DNA of 10,657 nucleotides, from positions 1 through 10,657 of the forward strand of contig JAICVG010000009.1 in NCBI GenBank assembly GCA_025935445.1, in the 5' to 3' direction. The notes below the pieces were generated by a model. It made no database searches. It saw nothing but the letters and a program-made list of their open reading frames with translations, and had not been told where the DNA came from. Origin of the DNA: Nitrososphaera sp. (GTDB lineage Archaea > Thermoproteota > Nitrososphaeria > Nitrososphaerales > Nitrososphaeraceae). Numbering within the stretch: the stretch's first letter is position 1; each line of letters starts with the position of its first letter. Both the position numbers and the translations under genes were made by a program. Below are positions 4,382 through 10,657 of the stretch, piece after piece.

Positions 4382-5950
4382 TTATTCATTAGAGAAAACC
4401 TTGGAGGGAATTTCTGGATTGCCAAAGTCATCAGAATACGCCGAATACAATTTGATTTGCTGCCCGTGTTTTATCCTGTATTTGTTGGAAATCAGATTAA
4501 TTACCCTACGATACTCGTCTTTTAATGAAATTAACTCTTCAGCCATTTTTTCTGCTATGAGTATATGACCACTGTCGCCGGCATCCATCACTCTACGAGC
4601 AATTATAATGCCAGGACCCCATATGTTCTGTACATTATTGAGATCGCTCACTGTAAATACGGGACCTGATCCTAGTCCGATTCGTACTCCTATTGAATCT
4701 GCAGCATATTTCTCTTCATTATATGCGCGTACCTTGTGGTGAAGCTGAATGCTAAGTTCAAGTGGACTTTCTGGATTTGAGAGAAACCCAATTGCCATTC
4801 CATCACCTGACGGTAAAATGATCTTCTTGCCTGTGGATGCCTTTCTGAAAGAATCACAAGAATAAATAAGCTCATTTAGGATTTGAATTTTCTGAATCTG
4901 CTTTTTCACAGACAGCGTTGGGTCCGAAAGACCAACCATGTCAATGTAGAAAAAGCTTGCATGAAAAGCTTGTGAGGGCAATCCTGTATCTGATATTTTT
5001 GAACCATATGCATTTTCCAACCTGTAGTAAATCTCCATACACTCTTTGCTATCAAATATAAGATCTGATTTAACTAAGGGTGTTCCTATTACTGGCTTGG
5101 CACAAAGCGCGCATGTTATTTCGGAGGGAGATCCAAGAGATGAGCGCTGTGCATCGCTAAAAATAATAGTGCCGCTGCTAGAGATTTTGAAACTAGTCCA
5201 TTTAGGATCATAATAAACTCCTTTCAAATGGCGCACCCTGATGCTTCTAATTGCCGCGTCGTTAGAATCTTCTTTTAATCTCATCTCGATAATGCCATCT
5301 ACTATGGAACTCAGATTACTAACCATTCTCTGATCTACTGATGAGGTAGTCAGTGTAAAAATTGCAGTTACATTCAGACCTTTCAAAATACGTGTCAAGT
5401 CCATTACAAATTCTATCAACGTCTTTTCTCCAATTAAGAGTAGTGTGTGCGTCATTGAATCTATAACTAATCGTATTGGTTTATCATTACCGGCGACGAC
5501 ATCCTCATGCTCCCTCTTCTGATCTGAAGAGGCCTTCTGCGTCTCACTTGTAGACTTAATTTCAAGGCTACGTTTCAGAGCTGAAAGTATTGCATTTGCT
5601 AGCCCTTTTCCAGAAACTGCTCTCTCATTATTAATGGGCAATGACATATCATCACATGGATTGATATATTCCAGACGATCGAGAATATTCTTATTTTCTA
5701 CATTAGAAAAGAGCGCGTCAAATTGCATCCTGCTCAAGTCCGTACTTATGAACATGCATTTTTCTCCTTTGAGCAATCCATCTAACAGGAACTGTCTGCA
5801 GTACATTGTCTTGCCTACACCTGAAGGACTGGAGAGGAGCAAGATCTTTGGGCCCATGGTTTGAAAGGGCAGATAAATTCCTGGTATCAAGAGACTACTC
5901 CTGATATTGTTATTCTGAGCACGATCCAAATTATTACTAGCCCTCGACAA
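4382..5950 (-). CDS. RecA/KaiC-like ATPase fused to TRASH-like Cys domain and class III nucleotidyl-cyclase-like domain
   Basis: The 522-residue protein has three parts. Residues about 20-265 form a RecA/KaiC-like ATPase: Walker A SPSGVGKT (41-48, first Gly replaced by Ser), ISTD (68-71) where KaiC has its catalytic acids, a charged insertion at about 131-156, and Walker B IRLVIDS (159-165). Residues 279-316 are a small Cys domain (Cys280, Cys283, Cys304). Residues about 330-505 are a class III cyclase homology domain with metal aspartates Asp337 (FYIDMVG) and Asp383 (PSGDGMAIGF), VRIGLGSGPV (422-431) and NIWGPGIIIARRVMDAG (442-458). Arg453 is kept, but the substrate Lys, substrate Asp and transition-state Asn of active enzymes align with Leu379, Asn442 and Ile449. 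The start is TTG directly after an in-frame TGA; Met32 would cut into the ATPase. It follows the MinD-like gene by 15 bases, so the two are almost certainly one transcript. Cytoplasmic; output unknown. Confidence 0.82.
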   Translation of the reverse strand: MSRASNNLDRAQNNNIRSSLLIPGIYLPFQTMGPKILLLSSPSGVGKTMYCRQFLLDGLLKGEKCMFISTDLSRMQFDALFSNVENKNILDRLEYINPCDDMSLPINNERAVSGKGLANAILSALKRSLEIKSTSETQKASSDQKREHEDVVAGNDKPIRLVIDSMTHTLLLIGEKTLIEFVMDLTRILKGLNVTAIFTLTTSSVDQRMVSNLSSIVDGIIEMRLKEDSNDAAIRSIRVRHLKGVYYDPKWTSFKISSSGTIIFSDAQRSSLGSPSEITCALCAKPVIGTPLVKSDLIFDSKECMEIYYRLENAYGSKISDTGLPSQAFHASFFYIDMVGLSDPTLSVKKQIQKIQILNELIYSCDSFRKASTGKKIILPSGDGMAIGFLSNPESPLELSIQLHHKVRAYNEEKYAADSIGVRIGLGSGPVFTVSDLNNVQNIWGPGIIIARRVMDAGDSGHILIAEKMAEELISLKDEYRRVINLISNKYRIKHGQQIKLYSAYSDDFGNPEIPSKVFSNE

Positions 5951-5965
5951 TCAATATACCACGCT

Positions 5966-6862
5966 CTAAACTCCTATCTGCCTTGCCATGGTAAGCTGTT
6001 CAAGCTGTTTTGCGAAAGGATGATCTGGGTGTTGCAGCACCGTCAGGAATTCTTTTTTCTGGAACTGGATATCGCAATAGCAAGGGATAGCAGATATCAA
6101 CTCCATCTTGGTTTGATCAGAGAGAAAAGTATCAGAACCAAGTTCCTTCTCAAATGTTTGTATTTGTATCGGAGTCCCTTCAGCTAGCACACTACTATTA
6201 CTCTTATTTGTAGATTGGGAGCCTTGAAGATAGGTCCTTGGAATACAATAACCAGATACTAAATTTAAAAGAAGAAAGGATTTCGATCCAAACTTTGTAA
6301 ATGATCCATAGATATCGTTCGCCATTTTTATAGTGCCTTCAATATCAAGATCTCCAAACTTGAGTGTAAGGAATAGTACGTCTGCAACTGCTAGTGAATT
6401 GATGGACCAATATCTGATACCTGGGCTTGTATCTAGGATAACATAATCTGATTCATAATCTGAGATCAAATCTTCTCGTAGTTGAACAAACCTTCTAAGA
6501 AGCTGTATATTGGCATTGGCAGTCTTGATGCTCCCTTCTAATCTGTAAATCTCATCCTTTTGGGGGTTTGAAAAACCAACCAATAACTTTCCCATCTTCT
6601 TAGTTCTATCGGCTGCATGTTTGGTCAGAGTGGATGTCATGTCGACCATTATTTCATTTAAGTCAGAATTCTCAAACAAGAGATCGTTTATCCACTTATT
6701 TGGAGAATAATCAAAATAGGCATGAAGGCTAGGCGCATAAACGTCAAGATCAAGCAAGGACACATTATATCCTTTAAGTGATAGCATGGCGGCTAGGTTA
6801 CATGCTATTGTTGTTTTGCCAGTGCCGCCCTTGTATGAGTGGAACGCAATGCATCGGGGCAT
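5966..6862 (-). CDS. MinD/ParA-family ATPase
   Basis: The 298-residue protein has the deviant Walker A motif SYKGGTGKTT (9-18) with the signature Lys11 and catalytic Lys16, the A' segment LLDLDVYAPSL (36-46) and Walker B YVILDTSPG (140-148). This places it in the MinD/ParA/Mrp (SIMIBI) class, ATPases that dimerise on ATP and position or load partner molecules on membranes or DNA. The end (HPDHPFAKQLEQL) is a usual tail for the family; I see no obvious C-terminal membrane-targeting amphipathic helix. ParB, centromere-like repeats and a septum gene are all absent nearby, so plasmid or chromosome partition is not indicated. It is the first gene of an operon with the ATPase-Cys-cyclase protein, which is its likely partner. 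The ATG at 6862 just before KGGTGKTT is the only sensible start. Confidence 0.88.
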   Translation of the reverse strand: MPRCIAFHSYKGGTGKTTIACNLAAMLSLKGYNVSLLDLDVYAPSLHAYFDYSPNKWINDLLFENSDLNEIMVDMTSTLTKHAADRTKKMGKLLVGFSNPQKDEIYRLEGSIKTANANIQLLRRFVQLREDLISDYESDYVILDTSPGIRYWSINSLAVADVLFLTLKFGDLDIEGTIKMANDIYGSFTKFGSKSFLLLNLVSGYCIPRTYLQGSQSTNKSNSSVLAEGTPIQIQTFEKELGSDTFLSDQTKMELISAIPCYCDIQFQKKEFLTVLQHPDHPFAKQLEQLTMARQIGV

Positions 6863-6894
6863 ATCTTATGGGTATAACTCATTAGACATACAGA

Positions 6895-6905
6895 CCTATT
6901 TAGGA
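6895..6905 (-). promoter_or_regulatory. Possible TATA box for the MinD-cyclase operon
   Basis: TCCTAAATAGG on the minus strand is centred near 6900, predicting a start near 6874 and a 12-base leader. GTTATACC closer in (about 6872-6879) would start transcription inside the gene and is less likely. Confidence 0.3.
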
Positions 6906-7207
6906 ATTGCTTGACTCCTTTAACCTTGGCTAAACTGAGGATAACAAAGTAAGCCTATGCTTATTGCTTGCCTGACATTAACGTGTGCGTACTAAGATGT
7001 AGTGTAATGGTAAAAGCCAACTCGAAAAGAGTTTATTATCTGTACTCTTCACTTGCTGTCTTCGTAACTACTGGAACAGAAAAATTTGTTGTTTAGATTT
7101 TGCATAAACTGAGATTTTCTGTATAACGGTTGTATATGTATTCTGGAACCACCGGCATAAGCAATATCAAGCACGTTTTTAAATAGGCAAACTACGCGCA
7201 ATCACAT
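6906..7207. other. Gap with an orphan TATA-like box and a 21-codon frame
   Basis: No established gene, tRNA or repeat is seen. On the minus strand a strong TATA-like sequence, CTATTTAAAAA (7176-7186), has no annotated gene downstream. Its predicted start (about 7155) falls within 3 bases of an ATG at 7158 that opens 21 codons (MPVVPEYIYNRYTENLSLCK...) to a TAA at 7093-7095. It could drive a small RNA or a microprotein, or be an AT-rich chance match. Confidence 0.3.
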
Positions 7208-7216
7208 ATTAAAAAA
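7208..7216 (-). terminator. T-rich terminator after the permease gene
   Basis: On the minus strand TTTTTTAAT begins 29 bases after the permease stop, preceded by CTCTCAGC. Archaeal transcription stops at such T-runs without needing a hairpin. The gene itself ends in four successive in-frame stops (7236-7247). Confidence 0.5.
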
Positions 7217-7244
7217 GCTGAGAGATTTTAGATATCTATTATTA

Positions 7245-9596
7245 TTATTTGAACACTCTCTGGATTGCGGACTTGGCTCTATGCACGCCGGGTATGGTAA
7301 AGTCCTTGGCTATTATTACAGGGCAGTTGAACTGATCCAGCAGTGCCAAAAAGTCAGGGTTCTGAAACACTGAATAGCCGCCCACTGTGGCACCCAATAT
7401 GACAATGTCTGGCTGTAACGTGCTGACGGCTGCAAGCACAGCATCGGCAGCAGCTGGGCTTCCTTCAGGCAACTTCACTTCCATTAGGTTGACGCCTAGC
7501 ATGCTCAAGTAGTCCTGTTGCATTGCAACACTGCTACTCTTGTGATTGTGACCACCACCCCCTCTGACAAGTGAGACCAGTCCTACTTTGAACATACCCG
7601 AATGCTCCAGCCAGCTGGTAGCTTTTAGCAGGACATCTGAGTGGTCGCCTCCGTCATAGATTGCCACCAAGCTCCTTTTCTCTCCATCTGCAATTGCTTC
7701 CGGCTTCCTCATCTCAATGTCAAAGTGCTTCTGCTTTGGTTCTAGCTCAAGCGTGTCATTCTCTGCCTTTATTGCAAGCACCTTGCAGGTCATCAGAGTT
7801 GAAAGTTTCCTGTCGTGGCGAAGTGTTTCAAAATCGGTGACAAGAAGGTCAATCCTTTGCTCTTCAATGGTTGCAAGGATCGCTTCAGTCGAGTCATGTG
7901 AAACCCTCACAAGGTAGTGGCTTGGAGTATTTTCCCTGTCTAATATTTTTTCCAAAGGATCAAAAGATCGCTTGGCAGTGTCAGCAAATGCTACGCCGGC
8001 AGAAAGCGGCGTTTGATGAGGCACAGTTATGACGCGAAGTATGTTTATCTCGCCTCCTGTCTCTTTAGCTACTCTTATTGCATATTTCAAGAGCCTGTCA
8101 GGGTCTTCCGGTGTATATGGAATGAGGATGCGGAAGTCCTGCCTGTTTAGGTCTCCTTCAGAAGTCACTATGGGCGCATAGTGCTGTATCTCCTGCTTGA
8201 AAGTGTACATCCTATAAAGCACAAAGCCTACTAATATCCATAGTATAGTTATGCCCCAGCTGAGCGGTTGGGTGACAAGCAGATAGAGCGCAAGCCCCAA
8301 CTTTAGGAAAATGCCGACAATCGGTATCACAGGGAAGAAGGGCGTCTTGAACCCATACGATAGCTTATTGCCATATATCCTACGTATGGTGATAACTGCA
8401 ATGTTTACCTGTATGAACAGGAGAAGAAAGATCACACCTGCCGCCACTGCAATATCTGCAAGCGGCAGCGCGTATGCCATAAAAGACATAATTATTCCAG
8501 AAATTATTATCGCAATGTGGGGTGTTCTGTTTACTGGGTGAATGGAACTGAGCTTATGGGGGAGGTTGTAGTGCCGACCCATCGCAAATGCCACTCTAGC
8601 CGAAGAAAATGTAGTAGCGTTCAGCGCAGCCAGTGTTGAGACCATTCCGCCGCCAAGCACTATCAAGGCGCCATAGGGCAGAAACATCTCGGCGGCCTTC
8701 ATGATACCAAGCTCGCCACCTTCGCCTATGAACCTCCATGCAGCAATCCCTTCAGGTGATATTGCGCCTATTGATACATACGCTACTAGGCAATAGAGTG
8801 TGACTACTATTGCAAGCGAGATAAAGATCGCTCTTGGTATGTTACGCTTTGGGTTTTTAACTTCCTCTCCCGTCTGGACGATGATCTCGTAACCTTCAAA
8901 AGCTATGAAAGTGAGGCCCATCGCAGCAACCAAGCCCCCTATGCCTGTTGGCATAAAGTCAGCAAAGTTGTCCGTCGAATTTGGGTTGTTATGCATCATC
9001 CAAGAGCCGGCGACTATTAGAGAAAGGATGGTGCCAAGCTGTACAATAGTGACAATAGTTCCGGTCTTGCCTGTTTCAGAAGCTCCCTTGATGTTAATGT
9101 ATGCAAATGCTGCGATGGAGGCCACGGCTATCAGCTTGTCAAATGGTATGACTCCAAACAATGGCTGGTCAGATAATACGCCGGCCACGTTTGGGCCAAG
9201 CAACTGGTACAAGAAAGCCCCAAAGCCGACTGCATAAAGGCTTCCTGCTATTATGTGAGCAAACCATGCCATCCAGCCGCTGATAAACGCATTTGGTCGG
9301 GGCAGTCCTTCTCTTATCCACAGATACCCTCCTCCTGCCTCTGGCATTGCTGAGCCCAGTTCTGCGTATGCCATTGCCGTAAACAGCGTAATGGTGGCAT
9401 TGATGATGAATGCAAGAATGACTGCACTGCCTGCTAAACCAATTGCTGGTCCAGTCAGCACGAAGATTGCACCACCAATCATGCCTGCTATGCCAACCAT
9501 TATGATGTCCATAAGGCTCAGAGTGCGCACAAGCTGATGTTGATGTTGATGCTCTCCGGGCGGACCAGGAGATTCTGGGCCTGTCGAGGCCGACAA
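7245..9596 (-). CDS. APC-superfamily amino-acid permease with two C-terminal UspA-like domains
   Basis: The 783-residue protein has a membrane part of about 12 helices (residues 26-465) followed by two universal-stress-protein-like domains (about 487-612 and 640-766). APC features are the broken first helix VGIAGMIGGAIFVLTG (34-49), EAGGGYLWIREGL (86-98) and FEGYEIIVQTGEEVKNPKR (233-251). APC transporters of this kind import amino acids or polyamines by exchange or with cations; the substrate cannot be read here. The permease-Usp fusion is known from archaea, where the cytoplasmic tail is thought to regulate transport. Neither Usp domain shows a complete GxxGx9G(S/T) ATP motif; the second has only GATVGG (735-740), so they may not bind ATP in the classic way. 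The start is TTG at 9596, giving a Pro-rich tail and HQHQHQ (16-21) before helix 1; no ATG precedes helix 1 except Met29. It is divergent from the polynucleotide kinase gene. Confidence 0.9.
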   Translation of the reverse strand: MSASTGPESPGPPGEHQHQHQLVRTLSLMDIIMVGIAGMIGGAIFVLTGPAIGLAGSAVILAFIINATITLFTAMAYAELGSAMPEAGGGYLWIREGLPRPNAFISGWMAWFAHIIAGSLYAVGFGAFLYQLLGPNVAGVLSDQPLFGVIPFDKLIAVASIAAFAYINIKGASETGKTGTIVTIVQLGTILSLIVAGSWMMHNNPNSTDNFADFMPTGIGGLVAAMGLTFIAFEGYEIIVQTGEEVKNPKRNIPRAIFISLAIVVTLYCLVAYVSIGAISPEGIAAWRFIGEGGELGIMKAAEMFLPYGALIVLGGGMVSTLAALNATTFSSARVAFAMGRHYNLPHKLSSIHPVNRTPHIAIIISGIIMSFMAYALPLADIAVAAGVIFLLLFIQVNIAVITIRRIYGNKLSYGFKTPFFPVIPIVGIFLKLGLALYLLVTQPLSWGITILWILVGFVLYRMYTFKQEIQHYAPIVTSEGDLNRQDFRILIPYTPEDPDRLLKYAIRVAKETGGEINILRVITVPHQTPLSAGVAFADTAKRSFDPLEKILDRENTPSHYLVRVSHDSTEAILATIEEQRIDLLVTDFETLRHDRKLSTLMTCKVLAIKAENDTLELEPKQKHFDIEMRKPEAIADGEKRSLVAIYDGGDHSDVLLKATSWLEHSGMFKVGLVSLVRGGGGHNHKSSSVAMQQDYLSMLGVNLMEVKLPEGSPAAADAVLAAVSTLQPDIVILGATVGGYSVFQNPDFLALLDQFNCPVIIAKDFTIPGVHRAKSAIQRVFK

Positions 9597-9643
9597 ATTT
9601 AGCGGTAAAACAGTCTAATAGAGAAATAAACGTTTAGAATTGA

Positions 9644-9649
9644 TATATA
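9644..9649 (-). promoter_or_regulatory. TATATA box in the permease/kinase divergent region
   Basis: CTATATATC on the minus strand predicts permease transcription from about 9620 (24-base leader). A second AT-rich site, CGTTTATTT (about 9623-9631), would instead give a 4-base leader. Because TATATA is symmetrical it could also serve the plus strand, but the kinase gene has nearer candidates such as AAACTATTT (9675-9683). Confidence 0.4.
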
Positions 9650-9715
9650 GTCGTCAAACGCTCGGCTTTAGAAAAACTATTTGGAGCAAACCGCACAGTA
9701 ATACACACAAGAGAG

Positions 9716-10657
9716 ATGCCCAACGTGCTCAAGGTTAGAATGATAAAAGGTCCGGCCAAGGTAGTTGTAAAAGGGGCATGCCACGTTCTTGGAAGTGACG
9801 TGTCGGGGCAGACAGTAAAGGTAAGGGCCGGCAAGGCGCTCCCATTTGAGCCAAGCAACAGGTGCAGGCTGCAAGCTTGGCTTGGACATGGCGCAAGGCT
9901 ATGGTGGGCTGACCCTAAGCAAGCCGGAACCTCTATGTGGTACAGTCTTGCCCAGCAGGTATGTGTCTTAGCTGCCCGCAAAAAAACTACAGTAATGCTC
10001 GTAGGTGATACTGACACCGGCAAGTCAACGCTTGCGATATATCTTGCAAATATGGCAATCAGGCGTGGGCTTGTTCCAATCGTTATAGACGGAGACGTTG
10101 GTCAGGGTGATCTCGCGCCGCCTACTGCCATAGGAGCTGCAGTCCTCTCAAAACAGGTAGTTGATCTGCGTGATGTTAATGCCAACCTGTTTGAATTTGT
10201 TGGAAGCATATCACCCATAGGATGTGAGGGCTTGATTGCAAAAAAATCGAGGTCTATACTTGATAGGACTGGTCCGATCACCGATATCTGCATTGTCAAC
10301 ACAGACGGCTACGTGAAGAACGGTGGCCTCCAGTACAAGGAAATGATTGCAGAAGAGTTGCAACCTGATGTAGTAATATGCCTGGGTGAAAATGTATTGC
10401 TACTTGATAGGTCTAAGATCCGGTCGTCGCAGATTCTGCACGCTAGCTCAAGCAGTCAGGCATACAAGTCAAGGCTTGAGCGCTTGAGCCGCAGACTCGA
10501 TCAGTTCCTGCGATATGTAGGCAATGCATCTTATACTGCGAAGCTGTCACAAGTTAAGTTCGATTACATGAGCAAGCTTTTTTCGTCTTCCGATCTATTT
10601 CAGCAGCAGCCGCCGCCCATAAAGCAGCTAGAGCCAGAAAACATGACAGGAATGTTC
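9716..10657 (+). CDS. Clp1/Grc3-family polynucleotide 5'-hydroxyl kinase, C-terminus missing
   Basis: The reading frame from ATG 9716 stays open to the right edge: 314 residues, no stop. A beta-rich N-terminal domain (about 1-75) is followed by a kinase domain with Walker A VGDTDTGKST (96-105), the family motif VIDGDVGQGDLAPP (123-136) corresponding to the Asp-x-Asp-x-Gly-Gln and Pro signature of Clp1/NOL9/Grc3, and TDGYVKNGG (196-204) plus PDVVICLGE (217-225). Family members transfer the gamma-phosphate of ATP to the 5'-OH of RNA, and in the Pyrococcus enzyme also DNA, in RNA processing or repair. The tail after residue about 290 becomes Gln/Pro-rich. Relatives are about 350-370 residues, so perhaps 40-60 residues lie outside. 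The predicted leader is short and shows no Shine-Dalgarno. It is divergent from the permease with 119 bases between. Confidence 0.88.
   Translation, partial: MPNVLKVRMIKGPAKVVVKGACHVLGSDVSGQTVKVRAGKALPFEPSNRCRLQAWLGHGARLWWADPKQAGTSMWYSLAQQVCVLAARKKTTVMLVGDTDTGKSTLAIYLANMAIRRGLVPIVIDGDVGQGDLAPPTAIGAAVLSKQVVDLRDVNANLFEFVGSISPIGCEGLIAKKSRSILDRTGPITDICIVNTDGYVKNGGLQYKEMIAEELQPDVVICLGENVLLLDRSKIRSSQILHASSSSQAYKSRLERLSRRLDQFLRYVGNASYTAKLSQVKFDYMSKLFSSSDLFQQQPPPIKQLEPENMTGMF

Noticed and set aside
9634..10023. Minus-strand 129-residue frame at the start of the kinase gene
   Set aside because: Antisense to the Clp1/Grc3 N-terminal domain and Walker A region, whose motifs are unmistakable.
1..10657. 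tRNA, rRNA, CRISPR, transposase, integrase, toxin-antitoxin pairs
   Set aside because: No T-loop-like GGTTCRANNCC on either strand, no spaced identical repeats and no mobile-element protein were seen. The RHH protein has no toxin partner beside it, so it is not called an antitoxin.

Overview
The window reads as chromosome of an ammonia-oxidising-type Thaumarchaeon (Nitrososphaeria, probably Nitrososphaerales). Grounds: archaeal TATA-like boxes sit about 26 bases before start codons with almost no leader; several starts are TTG; one small protein begins MPPC and carries a zinc ribbon of a kind I know only from this group; a Clp1/Grc3-type polynucleotide kinase is present; and one large protein joins a RecA/KaiC-like ATPase, a small Cys domain and a class III cyclase-like domain with the thaumarchaeal WGPGI signature. 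The assignment rests on recalled family knowledge, not a search. No rRNA, tRNA, CRISPR array, transposase or integrase was recognised.

Left part (1-2580): the N-terminus of an unfinished minus-strand gene; a possible 38-residue gene; a single-pass membrane protein with a long Ser/Thr-rich linker; a roughly 380-base gap; a small helical protein on the plus strand; and an HD-domain phosphohydrolase meeting it tail to tail, the two stops sharing one CTAG.

Middle part (2580-6870), the most distinctive region: two small zinc-binding proteins in overlapping reading frames (minus strand); a divergent ribbon-helix-helix protein with a CxxC/CxH cluster; a 400-base gap with weak ORFs; a 58-residue stand-alone Cys-domain protein; and, facing it, a two-gene minus-strand operon of a MinD/ParA-type ATPase followed 15 bases later by the three-domain ATPase-Cys-cyclase protein. 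The stand-alone Cys protein is a recognisable relative of the Cys domain inside that fusion. Together these look like a signalling or spatial-organisation module of unknown output. The cyclase domain keeps both metal-binding aspartates but has lost three residues normally needed for substrate choice and catalysis, so it may be a nucleotide sensor rather than a cAMP producer.

Right part (6870-10657): a 380-base gap with the permease terminator and an orphan TATA-like box; a 783-residue APC-type amino-acid permease fused to two UspA-like domains (minus strand); and, divergent from it, a Clp1/Grc3-family polynucleotide 5'-hydroxyl kinase that runs off the right edge. This part is visibly richer in G+C and looks like ordinary core genome, whereas the middle operon is more A+T-rich and looks accessory.
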